Source of the DNA: an uncultured Bacilli bacterium
Lineage (GTDB): Bacteria; Bacillota_I; Bacilli_A; RF39; UBA660
Assembly (NCBI GenBank): GCA_934140575.1
Contig: CAKPBJ010000005.1
Span: forward strand, 25,407 to 89,406
Length of the DNA: 64,000 nt
Direction of reading: 5' to 3'
Positions 17,733 to 26,116 of the stretch are shown in pieces. The notes beneath the pieces were generated by a model that saw nothing but the letters and a program-made list of their open reading frames with translations, was not told the DNA's origin and searched no databases. A program made the translations under genes and the position numbers. Positions within the stretch are counted from its first letter, which is position 1. Each line of letters begins with the position of its first letter.

Positions 17733-18004
17733 TGAATTTAGTAACGCAATTAATTAGTTTGTTTTTTTCTTTTTGTTTTGGAGTATTCTTATTTTTTATA
17801 TTTAAAATTAATTATAAATATTTAATAATACGTAGGTATAAGTTACGTTTATTATTTTATGTTTCTATATTTTTATTTATTTCAATTTTGTATTTTGTAA
17901 TTTTAAGGTTTTTAAATAATGGTATTTTACATTTATATTTTTTGTTATTAATAATATTTGGTTTTTTAATTACTTATAATTTTTATAAGAAAAAACGTAA
18001 ATAA
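17729..18004 (+). CDS. yabQ: Spore cortex biosynthesis protein YabQ-like
   Basis: The 91-residue protein is very hydrophobic with three predicted membrane segments (about residues 5-27, 38-60 and 65-85). It is recognised mostly by position between yabP and divIC and by length and topology; the pattern LVTQLISLFFSFCFGVFLFF is consistent with the family. Bacillus YabQ has extra C-terminal sequence that is missing here. ATGATG overlaps the yabP stop, implying translational coupling. Confidence 0.72.
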   Translation: MMNLVTQLISLFFSFCFGVFLFFIFKINYKYLIIRRYKLRLLFYVSIFLFISILYFVILRFLNNGILHLYFLLLIIFGFLITYNFYKKKRK

Positions 18005-18092
18005 ATGTAAAATTTTATTAGAAATATATTGTTATTTATGTTTTGGTATTTGTAAAGATATATAATGTAGGGTGAAAAGGTAGGTGAATGTG

Positions 18093-18392
18093 ATGACTAA
18101 AAGAAAAAAGGTTAATAAGAAAAGAAGAAGAACTTTATTGTTAGGATTACTTTCTATATTTATTATTTTTGGTGTTACATTCTCTATTGGAAAATATTGG
18201 ATAGAGATATTTGATAAATATCAAGAAAAGAAAGAATTGGATGAGAAACTTACTAGATTAAAAGAAAAAGAAGAAGAGTTACAGGTAGATGCGAAAAAAT
18301 TACAAAATCCTGATTATGTAGCTAGGTATGCTCGTGAAAAATATTCATATTCTAAAGATGGAGAGTATATTTTACAAATCCCTGATAAATAG
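18093..18392 (+). CDS. divIC: Septum formation initiator DivIC/FtsB
   Basis: DivIC is a bitopic division protein that bridges FtsL and FtsW/PBP at the septum. The 99-residue protein has a short basic cytoplasmic start, one membrane segment (about residues 15-35), and a coiled coil with KLTRLKEKEEELQ followed by the family motif NPDYVARYAREKY. The start may be ATG 18093 (AGGT-type site upstream) or the GTG at 18084. It follows yabQ as in Bacillus; the yabR and spoIIE genes that would come next in Bacillus are absent. Confidence 0.9.
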   Translation: MTKRKKVNKKRRRTLLLGLLSIFIIFGVTFSIGKYWIEIFDKYQEKKELDEKLTRLKEKEEELQVDAKKLQNPDYVARYAREKYSYSKDGEYILQIPDK

Positions 18393-18453
18393 AATATATT
18401 TTTCTTTTTTTTTGCTTTTATATGTTATAATATTCTGTGATTGGAGGGAGTCC

Positions 18454-19767
18454 ATGATTGAAATAGATAAAAATTTTAAATTCAGTAATGGTGATAGAAT
18501 TGTAGTTGGATGTTCTACTGGACCTGATTCTATGTCTTTAGTGGATATGTTATTAAAAATAAGAAAAAAATATAATTTGTGTTTAATTATTGCACATGTT
18601 AATCATAATGTAAGAAAAGAGAGTTATGCTGAGGCTGAGTTTTTAAAAGATTATTGTGCTCAGAATGACTTGATTTTTGAAAGTATGGTTATTGAAGAGT
18701 ATGGTGATGATAATTTTCATAATGAAGCAAGAGCTATTAGATATAATTTCTTTGAAAGTTTAGTTCAAAAGTATAATGCTGATTATTTAATGACTGCTCA
18801 TCATGGTGATGATTTGATGGAAACAGTTCTTATGAGAATTGTTCGTGGATCAAATTTAAATGGATATGGTGGTTTTAAATATTGTGTTGATATGGGAGAT
18901 TATAAGATTGTTAGACCACTAGTTCATTATACTAAGGAACAATTAAGATTGTATGATGAAGAAAATGGGGTTAAATACTTTATAGATAGTTCAAATGATA
19001 AAGATAAGTATACTAGAAATAGGTACAGAAAATATGTGTTACCATTCTTAAAACAAGAAGAAAAGAATGCTCACTTGAAGTTTTTAAAGTTTAGTGAGAC
19101 ACTTGATGAGGCTAATAAATTTATTGAAAAGGAAAAAGACAAAGCAATTAAGAGAGTTTTTGATAAAGATAGACTTATTATTGATAAATTTTTATTAGAG
19201 GATGAGTTTATTGAAAAAGAAATTTTATATTATATGCTGGGTGAGTTTTATCAAGATGATTTAATATTAGTTGGTGATAAACATATTAGTTTGATTTTTG
19301 AACTTATAAATAGTCGTAAGGCGAATAGTTTTATAAATTTACCTAATGATGTAATTGCTAGAAAAACATATAATTTTTTAACATTAAAAAGAAATGTTGA
19401 TACTATTTCTAGTTATGAGATAGAGTTAGATAATTATACTATGCTTCCTAATAATCATTATATTGAGTATATTGATGATGTTAGTGATAATAGTAATTAT
19501 ATATGTAGACTTAATAGTAATGAAGTTACTTTACCTTTAATTGTTAGAACTAGGAAGTTTGGTGATAGGATGAAGGTAAAGGGACTTGATGGTAGTAAAA
19601 AAGTTAAGGATATATTTATTGATAAGAAAATATCATTGGAGAAGCGTGATAGTTGGCCAATAGTTGTAGACTCACGTGGAAATGTTGTTTGGATTCCGGG
19701 TATTAAGAAATCTAAATTTGACAAGAAAAAGACCGATGTTTATGATATAATATTGAAATATAGTTAA
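18454..19767 (+). CDS. tilS: tRNA(Ile)-lysidine synthetase TilS
   Basis: TilS converts C34 of tRNA-Ile(CAU) to lysidine so that it reads AUA rather than AUG. The 437-residue protein has the N-terminal PP-loop ATPase, HVNHNVRKES and MTAHHGDDLMETVLMR, and the C-terminal TilS domains. The PP-loop motif, normally SGGxDS, reads STGPDS, with Thr at the second position. Starts at ATG 18454 with GGAGGGAG; longer in-frame extension upstream would overlap divIC and is not needed. It ends 13 bases before ftsH. Confidence 0.95.
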   Translation: MIEIDKNFKFSNGDRIVVGCSTGPDSMSLVDMLLKIRKKYNLCLIIAHVNHNVRKESYAEAEFLKDYCAQNDLIFESMVIEEYGDDNFHNEARAIRYNFFESLVQKYNADYLMTAHHGDDLMETVLMRIVRGSNLNGYGGFKYCVDMGDYKIVRPLVHYTKEQLRLYDEENGVKYFIDSSNDKDKYTRNRYRKYVLPFLKQEEKNAHLKFLKFSETLDEANKFIEKEKDKAIKRVFDKDRLIIDKFLLEDEFIEKEILYYMLGEFYQDDLILVGDKHISLIFELINSRKANSFINLPNDVIARKTYNFLTLKRNVDTISSYEIELDNYTMLPNNHYIEYIDDVSDNSNYICRLNSNEVTLPLIVRTRKFGDRMKVKGLDGSKKVKDIFIDKKISLEKRDSWPIVVDSRGNVVWIPGIKKSKFDKKKTDVYDIILKYS

Positions 19768-19780
19768 GGAGGAAATATTT

Positions 19781-21754
19781 GTGAATAATAAAATGGATAA
19801 AAAGACTATAAAAAAAGGGTTATTACCATATTTATTTATTTTTGTAATTATGCTTGGTGTATTTTATTTCTATTCTGTTTTTAATAGAAATGTACATGAG
19901 TTGACTTATGATAAATTTATTCAAAAATTAAATAAAGAGGAAATAACTGAGTTAACTATTGTTACTAGGGGTAGTGGATATGTTTATGATGTATCTGGTA
20001 AATTAGAAGGTTATTCTGATAATGAGAGCTTTGAAGCTACATTACCTTTAAGTGATCAAGTTATGAAAAAAATTGTTAAGGCTAGTGATAGTCAAGATTT
20101 TAAATTAAGTGTTGTACCTGATCCTGAATCTTCATCATTACTTGTAATTCTTGTTAATGTTTTACCAATTGCTTTATTGGTTGTACTTGCTTTTTGGTTT
20201 TTTAATAAGCAAATGGCAGGAAATAAGAGTTCATTGGATTTTGGAAAGAGTCGTGCTAGATTAAATAGTGATACTAATAAAGTTACTTTTAAGGATGTAG
20301 CTGGACTTGAAGAAGAGAAAGAAGAAGTAAAAGAACTTATTGATTTCTTAAAAGCTCCTAAGAAATTTCAAAAATTAGGTGCTCGTATACCTAAGGGAGT
20401 TTTATTGATGGGTCCTCCAGGAACTGGTAAAACTTTACTTGCTAAGGCAGTTGCAGGAGAAGCTGATGTTCCATTTTACTTTATTAGTGGATCTGACTTT
20501 GTAGAATTATTTGTTGGTGTTGGTGCAAGCCGTGTTCGTGATATGTTTCAACAAGCAAAAAGAACAGCACCATGTTTAATTTTTATTGATGAAATTGATG
20601 CAGTTGGTCGTCAAAGAGGTAGCGGAATTGGTGGAGGTCATGATGAACGTGAACAAACTTTAAACCAATTACTTACTGAAATGGATGGGTTTGGTGCTAA
20701 TGAAGGTATAATAATCATTGCAGCAACAAATAGACCTGATGTATTAGATCCAGCATTATTAAGACCTGGAAGATTTGATAGACAAATTACTGTTAATTTA
20801 CCTGATATAAAAGGACGTGAAGAGATACTTGCAGTTCATGCTAAAAATAAGATTTTAGCTGATGGTATAACTTTAAAGAATTTAGCAAAGAGAACACCTG
20901 GATTTAGTGGTGCTGATCTTGAAAATTTATTGAATGAAGCTGCTTTACTTGCAGTTCGTAGAAATAAGTCTGAAATTACAATGAGTGAAATTGATGAAGC
21001 AACAGATCGTGTTTTAATGGGACCTGCTAAAACTAGTCATAAATATAGTGAAAATGATAGAAAGTTAGTTGCTTACCATGAAGCTGGTCATGCTGTTATT
21101 GGACTTAAATTAAGAAATGCAAGTGATGTTCAAAAGGTAACAATTATTCCTCGTGGACAAGCTGGTGGATATAACATGATGGTTCCTAGTGAAGAAAAGT
21201 TCTGTTCTACAAAAACTGATTTATTAGAAGAAATTACTGGTTTATTAGGTGGTAGAACTGCTGAGGAAATTACATTTGGTGAAATTACTACTGGAGCACA
21301 TAATGACTTTGAAAAAGCTACTAAAATAGCTCGTGCTATGGTTACTGAGTATGGTATGAGTGATTTAGGACCATTACAATTTGAACAACAAAGTGGAAGT
21401 GTTTTCTTAGGTAGAGATTATAATAAACCTCAACATTTTTCTAATGAAGTAGCTAATGAAATAGATATGGAAATGAGAAAAATAATTAATAATTGTCATA
21501 AACAAGCAAAGGAAATAATTACTAAGAATAAAGATTTATTAGAGTTAATTGCTGAGACTTTACTTGAATATGAAACATTAACTAAAGAACAAATTGATTA
21601 TTTAGTTGAAAATGGTCATATGCCTGAAGAGGATAAAACTGATAATTATGAATCTATGTCTACTACTAAATTAAGAGAAATAGCAAAAGAAAAAGGAATT
21701 AAAAATTATTCAAAAATGAGTAAAGCTGAATTATTAAAAGAATTAGATGTTTAG
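19781..21754 (+). CDS. ftsH: ATP-dependent zinc metalloprotease FtsH with C-terminal Rho-N-like tail
   Basis: FtsH is the membrane-bound AAA+ protease that degrades misfolded membrane and tagged proteins. Two membrane segments (about residues 13-32 and 118-140) flank the external domain, followed by AAA+ motifs [16 protein letters not shown] and second region of homology RPGRFDRQI, then the protease HEAGH zinc motif. After the normal end there is a segment from about residue 620, [20 protein letters not shown] and SKAELLKEL, which resembles a Rho N-terminal (SAP-like) domain. The start is GTG 19781 with AAGGAGG upstream. Confidence 0.97.
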   Translation: MNNKMDKKTIKKGLLPYLFIFVIMLGVFYFYSVFNRNVHELTYDKFIQKLNKEEITELTIVTRGSGYVYDVSGKLEGYSDNESFEATLPLSDQVMKKIVKASDSQDFKLSVVPDPESSSLLVILVNVLPIALLVVLAFWFFNKQMAGNKSSLDFGKSRARLNSDTNKVTFKDVAGLEEEKEEVKELIDFLKAPKKFQKLGARIPKGVLLMGPPGTGKTLLAKAVAGEADVPFYFISGSDFVELFVGVGASRVRDMFQQAKRTAPCLIFIDEIDAVGRQRGSGIGGGHDEREQTLNQLLTEMDGFGANEGIIIIAATNRPDVLDPALLRPGRFDRQITVNLPDIKGREEILAVHAKNKILADGITLKNLAKRTPGFSGADLENLLNEAALLAVRRNKSEITMSEIDEATDRVLMGPAKTSHKYSENDRKLVAYHEAGHAVIGLKLRNASDVQKVTIIPRGQAGGYNMMVPSEEKFCSTKTDLLEEITGLLGGRTAEEITFGEITTGAHNDFEKATKIARAMVTEYGMSDLGPLQFEQQSGSVFLGRDYNKPQHFSNEVANEIDMEMRKIINNCHKQAKEIITKNKDLLELIAETLLEYETLTKEQIDYLVENGHMPEEDKTDNYESMSTTKLREIAKEKGIKNYSKMSKAELLKELDV

Positions 21755-21796
21755 TCTAATTTTTTTTTGATATAATTGGTATATGGAGTGATTATT

Positions 21797-22231
21797 ATGA
21801 AAAAAGATTTAAATGTAGATGTTTCTAATATTAAAGAAAAAAGTACAGGTTTTATTAATGATTTTAAGAAGTTTGTTATGAGAGGGAATGTTATGGATAT
21901 GGCAGTAGGTGTCATTATAGGCGCGGCATTTTCTGATGTAGTTACAGCTTTAACTAAGGATATTATTAATCCGTTAATTAATGGAATAGGTGGAGCAGAA
22001 GTTGGAGGTTCTTTAAAGATATATGGTGGGCAAAGTATATTATATGGTGATTTTATAACTTCTATTATTAATTTTTTTATAATGGCGTTTGTCTTGTTTA
22101 TTTTATTAAGAGTTTTTAATAGAATTGTGAAGGTTCATGAAGATAAGACGGAAGAGAAAAAGAGTCAAGTTAAGTCAGAAGAGCTTATCGTATTAGAAGA
22201 AATTCGTGATTTATTAAGTAAGAGTAAGTAA
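21797..22231 (+). CDS. mscL: Large-conductance mechanosensitive channel MscL
   Basis: MscL opens under membrane tension and protects cells from osmotic downshock. The 144-residue protein has the signature FKKFVMRGNVMDMAVGVIIGAAF (first pore helix with small residues), second helix near residues 80-100, and a charged C-terminal helix with EEIRDLL. The N-terminal extension of about 20 residues is longer than usual. Start ATG 21797 has GGAGTG upstream. It is inserted between ftsH and dusB relative to Bacillus. Confidence 0.95.
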   Translation: MKKDLNVDVSNIKEKSTGFINDFKKFVMRGNVMDMAVGVIIGAAFSDVVTALTKDIINPLINGIGGAEVGGSLKIYGGQSILYGDFITSIINFFIMAFVLFILLRVFNRIVKVHEDKTEEKKSQVKSEELIVLEEIRDLLSKSK

Positions 22232-22256
22232 AGATTGATATTTGTGTCAATCTTTT
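22231..22256 (+). terminator. Terminator after mscL
   Basis: AAGATTGA (22231-22238) pairs with TCAATCTT (22247-22254), then T-rich sequence follows. Confidence 0.85.
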
Positions 22257-22311
22257 TTCTTGTTTTAATTTATTAATTATTATATAATAGGCTTGTTTTG
22301 AGGTGATATTA

Positions 22312-23289
22312 GTGGAATGGAAAATTGGTAATGTTAAAATATCTAATCAAGTTGTTTTAGCACCTATGGCTGGTATTTGTAATTCTGCATATCGACAAAT
22401 TTGTAAGGAAATGGGTTGTGGATTAATTTATGCTGAGATGGTTAGTGATAAAGCTATAACATATAATAATCAAAAAACAATTGATATGCTTTATATGACT
22501 GATATGGAAAGACCAATTTCTCAACAAATATTTGGAAGTGATAAGGAATCTTTTGTTGCGGCTGCTAAGTATATTGAACAAAATATGCATCCGGATATTA
22601 TTGATATCAATATGGGGTGTCCGGTTCCTAAAGTTGCTGTTAGAGCACAGGCTGGTTCTGCTTTATTAAAAGATCCTAAAAAAATTTATGATATTGTTTC
22701 TAGTGTTGTTTCTAGTGTTAGTGTTCCCGTTACAGTTAAAATCAGAAGTGGTTGGGATAGTAAACATATAAATGCTGTTGAGGTAGCAAAGATAGTTGAA
22801 AAAGCAGGGGCTAGTGCTATTTGTGTTCATCCTAGAACTAGGAGTCAAGGTTATAGTGGAAAAGCAGATTGGAATATCATAAAAGAAGTTAAACAGAGTG
22901 TTAGTATTCCAGTTATTGGGAATGGCGACATTAAGTGTCCTGAGGATGCTAAAAAGATGATTGATGAAACTAATTGTGATGCTGTTATGATTGGAAGAGG
23001 TGTACTTGGTAATCCTTGGCTAATAAGAAATACAGTTAGTTACTTGGATGGTGGAGAAATTGTCTTGCCTAGCATAAATGATAGAATTGATATGTGTTTA
23101 AAACATTTAGAATTACTTAAATCTTTAAAAAGTGAAAAAGTTGCTTGCTTAGAAATTAGGAATCATATATCTTGGTATTTTAAGGGTATTTGTGGTGCCA
23201 ATGAGTTAAAGAATAAGGTATATCAAACTTCTAATATTCATGATATAATCTTATTATTAAATGAATTTAAGGAGGCACAAAATGGCTAA
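22312..23289 (+). CDS. dusB: tRNA-dihydrouridine synthase DusB
   Basis: Dus enzymes reduce uridine to dihydrouridine in tRNA using FMN. The 325-residue protein shows VVLAPMAGICNSAYR, DINMGCPVPKV with the catalytic Cys (position of the Dus proton donor), KIRSGWD, and GNGDI and GRGVLGNPW for FMN phosphate binding. Start GTG 22312 with AGGTGAT upstream gives MEWKIGNVKI, matching the family start. It precedes lysS as in Bacillus, with one RDD protein in between, whose start lies inside the dusB 3' end. Confidence 0.95.
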   Translation: MEWKIGNVKISNQVVLAPMAGICNSAYRQICKEMGCGLIYAEMVSDKAITYNNQKTIDMLYMTDMERPISQQIFGSDKESFVAAAKYIEQNMHPDIIDINMGCPVPKVAVRAQAGSALLKDPKKIYDIVSSVVSSVSVPVTVKIRSGWDSKHINAVEVAKIVEKAGASAICVHPRTRSQGYSGKADWNIIKEVKQSVSIPVIGNGDIKCPEDAKKMIDETNCDAVMIGRGVLGNPWLIRNTVSYLDGGEIVLPSINDRIDMCLKHLELLKSLKSEKVACLEIRNHISWYFKGICGANELKNKVYQTSNIHDIILLLNEFKEAQNG

Positions 23290-24058
23290 AGAGAAAGAAT
23301 TAAAAGAAAAGACTAAAAATAAATCTAAATCTAAGTTAAAAGAATCAATTAATAAAGAAATTGTTGATGTAGAAGACATTGAAGATGATAAAGATATTAC
23401 TAAAATAAAAGATTATGTTGAAAAAGGTAAAGTTAGAAAGACAACTAAAGAAAATAAAAATGGTGAAGAAAAAGCATTATTTATTAAGAGATTAATTGCA
23501 TTTTGTATAGATATGGTTATTATTTCTTTTATTGCTAGTTTACTTTCAATGCCATTTATAGATTCTAAGGCAATTACTGAATTACAAGATAAACAATTTA
23601 GTAGTTATGAAAAATATTCTAAACAGGAAATTAATTATGAGGAATATTTAATTGAATTTTCTGATATTTCTTATAAATTAGCTAGAGAAGAAGGTATTGT
23701 ATCAATAATTACTATATTATTAGTTATTGTATATTTTGTAGTTTATCAATTAAAGAATAATGGTCAAACATTTGGAAAGAAATTAATGAAAATTAAAATT
23801 ATATCTGATGATGGTGAATTAAATACTAATCAGATGATTTTTAGAACATTTATAACTGATTATTTATTACTTTATATTATTTCATTTATTTTTATGTTAT
23901 TCTTATCTAAGAGTAATTATTATAGTTGTGTTGCTATATTTAGTGGATTACAGTTTATAGTATTAGTTGTATCTTGTTTTATGATTATGTTTAGAGAAGA
24001 TGGTCGTGGAGTGCAAGATGTTTTATGCAAGACTAGAGTTATAAATGTAAGTGAATAA
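23282..24058 (+). CDS. RDD family membrane protein
   Basis: This 258-residue protein has a highly charged, Lys/Glu-rich N-terminal cytoplasmic stretch (about residues 1-65), then an RDD-type domain: FIKRLIAFCIDMVIISFIASLL with the conserved Arg/Asp pair, two further membrane segments, and the GKKLMKIKII motif. RDD proteins have been linked to transport or ion tolerance but no firm function can be given. It overlaps dusB by 8 bases, with AAGGAGG upstream of ATG 23282, and leads into lysS after 18 bases. Confidence 0.88.
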   Translation: MAKEKELKEKTKNKSKSKLKESINKEIVDVEDIEDDKDITKIKDYVEKGKVRKTTKENKNGEEKALFIKRLIAFCIDMVIISFIASLLSMPFIDSKAITELQDKQFSSYEKYSKQEINYEEYLIEFSDISYKLAREEGIVSIITILLVIVYFVVYQLKNNGQTFGKKLMKIKIISDDGELNTNQMIFRTFITDYLLLYIISFIFMLFLSKSNYYSCVAIFSGLQFIVLVVSCFMIMFREDGRGVQDVLCKTRVINVSE

Positions 24059-24076
24059 AGAAAGAGGAGTGATTAT

Positions 24077-25972
24077 ATGAGAGAATTAACTGAACAAGAA
24101 GTTGTTAGAAGAGAAAAAGCAGAAAGATTAAGGGAACTTGGATTAGATCCATTTGGACATAGATATGATAGGGATAGTTTTGCTAAGGATATAAAAGAAA
24201 AATATGCTAATGTTGACCATGATGCATTTGAAAATATGGATGATACTGCTAGAGTAGTTGGAAGAATTATGTTTATTAGAAAAATGGGAAAAGCATCATT
24301 TTTTACTATTCAAGATAAGACAGGTACTATTCAAGTATATATTTCTATAAATGATATTGGTGAAGATAATTATAATTTATTTAAGACTGCTGATATTGGA
24401 GATATTGTTGGTGTATATGGAAAAATTATGAAAACTAAGACTGGTGAGGTTACTATTAAGTGTTTAGAGTATACTCATTTAGTTAAAGCACTTAGACCAT
24501 TACCTGAAAAATTCCATGGATTAACAGATAAAGAGGAAAGATATAGAAGAAGATACGTTGATTTAATAATGAATGAAGAGTCACGTAAGGTTGCCTTTTT
24601 AAGACCAAAAATTATTAGATGTATTCAAAATTATTTAGATGGACAAGGCTTTGTTGAAGTAGAAACTCCAGTTTTATCTACTTTGCTTACTGGTGCTTCT
24701 GCAAGACCATTTACTACTCATCATAATGCACAAGATTTGGATATGTATTTAAGAATTGCTTTAGAATTACCTTTAAAGAGATTATTAGTTGGTGGAATGG
24801 AAGCAGTTTATGAAATTGGTAGAGTATTTAGAAATGAAGGAATGGATTTAAGACATAATCCGGAATTTACTGAGTTAGAAGCATATTTAGCTTATTCTGA
24901 TTTAAATGGTATGATGGATTTAACTGAGGGTATGTTTACTAAAATTGCTCGTGATGTAGTTGGTAAAATGGATTATACTTTCTATGGTCATAATATAAAT
25001 CTTGAAGGTCCATGGAAAAGAATTAGTATGGTTGATGCTATTAAAGAACAAACTGGAATTGACTTTAAAAAAGATTTATCTATAGAAGAATGTTTAAAAT
25101 TAGCTGAAGAACATGGTATTGAAGTTCAAGAACATGAAAAGAGTTTTGGGCATATTGTTAACTTGTTCTTTGAAAAATATGTTGAAGAAACTTTAATTCA
25201 ACCAACATTCTTATATGGTCATCCAATTGAAATTTCTCCACTTACTAAAAAGAATCCAGATGATCCTAGATTTGTTGACAGATTTGAATTGTTTATTGGT
25301 GGAAAAGAATTTGCTAATGCGTATACTGAATTAAATGATCCAATTGATCAACTTGAAAGATTTGAGGCTCAACTTGCTGAGAGGGATTTAGGAAATGATG
25401 AGGCAAATGATATTGATTATGATTTCGTTGAAGCTTTAGAGTATGGTATGCCTCCTGCAGGTGGTATTGGTTATGGAATTGATAGACTTGTTATGCTATT
25501 TACTGAGCAAGATTCAATTCGTGATGTATTATTATTCCCTACAATGAAAGAAAGAGGAAATATTAATAATATTAATAATAAGAAAAAAGAACAAATTGAT
25601 TTTTCTAATGTAGTAATAGAACCATTATTTAAAGATGAAGTAGATTTTGATACTTTTTCTAAATCAGATTTTAGAGTAGTAAAAGTAAAAGATTGTACCG
25701 CTGTTGAAAAGTCAAATAAATTACTAAAGTTTGTTCTTGACGATGGAACAGAAGAAGATAGAGTTATATTATCTGGAATTCATAATTATTATGAACCTGA
25801 AGAATTAGTTGGAAAGACTTGTATTGCAATTACTAATTTACCACCTCGTAAAATGATGGGAATTTATTCTTGTGGAATGCTAATTAGTGCAGTTCATGAA
25901 GAGTGTGGTGAAGAAAGATTACATTTATTAATGGTTGATGATTCAATTCCAGCAGGTGCAAAATTATATTAA
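24077..25972 (+). CDS. lysS: Lysyl-tRNA synthetase with fused C-terminal EMAPII/Trbp111-like tRNA-binding domain
   Basis: This class II synthetase has the anticodon-binding OB fold (about residues 55-165), motif 1-2 with RVFRNEGMDLRHNPEF, and motif 3 GYGIDRLVML. Normal LysRS ends near residue 495; here the protein continues to 631. The added part (about residues 525-631: FSKSDFRVVKVKDC, VILSGI, VGKTCIAITNLPPRKMMG, SCGMLISA) is a tRNA-binding OB fold of the EMAPII/Arc1p/MetRS-C type. The usual host of that domain in Firmicutes, MetRS, lacks it in this window. This suggests the domain moved, or that the two enzymes share it in trans. A terminator follows at 26003. Confidence 0.97.
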   Translation: MRELTEQEVVRREKAERLRELGLDPFGHRYDRDSFAKDIKEKYANVDHDAFENMDDTARVVGRIMFIRKMGKASFFTIQDKTGTIQVYISINDIGEDNYNLFKTADIGDIVGVYGKIMKTKTGEVTIKCLEYTHLVKALRPLPEKFHGLTDKEERYRRRYVDLIMNEESRKVAFLRPKIIRCIQNYLDGQGFVEVETPVLSTLLTGASARPFTTHHNAQDLDMYLRIALELPLKRLLVGGMEAVYEIGRVFRNEGMDLRHNPEFTELEAYLAYSDLNGMMDLTEGMFTKIARDVVGKMDYTFYGHNINLEGPWKRISMVDAIKEQTGIDFKKDLSIEECLKLAEEHGIEVQEHEKSFGHIVNLFFEKYVEETLIQPTFLYGHPIEISPLTKKNPDDPRFVDRFELFIGGKEFANAYTELNDPIDQLERFEAQLAERDLGNDEANDIDYDFVEALEYGMPPAGGIGYGIDRLVMLFTEQDSIRDVLLFPTMKERGNINNINNKKKEQIDFSNVVIEPLFKDEVDFDTFSKSDFRVVKVKDCTAVEKSNKLLKFVLDDGTEEDRVILSGIHNYYEPEELVGKTCIAITNLPPRKMMGIYSCGMLISAVHEECGEERLHLLMVDDSIPAGAKLY

Positions 25973-26002
25973 AAAAATAGCTAAATGTGATACATAATTT
26001 TT

Positions 26003-26036
26003 AGAACAAAATTTCTGATGATTTTGTTCTTTTTTT
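26003..26036 (+). terminator. Terminator after lysS
   Basis: A 10-bp perfect stem (26003-26012 with 26021-26030) with an 8-base loop is followed by six more T. Confidence 0.95.
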
Positions 26037-26069
26037 CACAAAAATTTCATAAAAATAAATTGTAAATGC

Positions 26070-26098
26070 TTGTAAAATAAGGACATAGTAGTTATAAT
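26070..26098 (+). promoter_or_regulatory. Sigma-A-type promoter of the DcuC/YfcC-like gene
   Basis: TTGTAA at 26070-26075 and TATAAT at 26093-26098 are 17 bases apart, 18 bases ahead of the coding start. Confidence 0.65.
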
Positions 26099-26116
26099 TA
26101 TTATGGGAGGTTAATT

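Noticed and set aside
23261..23281. Longer start for the RDD protein at 23261
   Set aside because: It would deepen the overlap with dusB and bypass the AAGGAGG that lies in front of ATG 23282.
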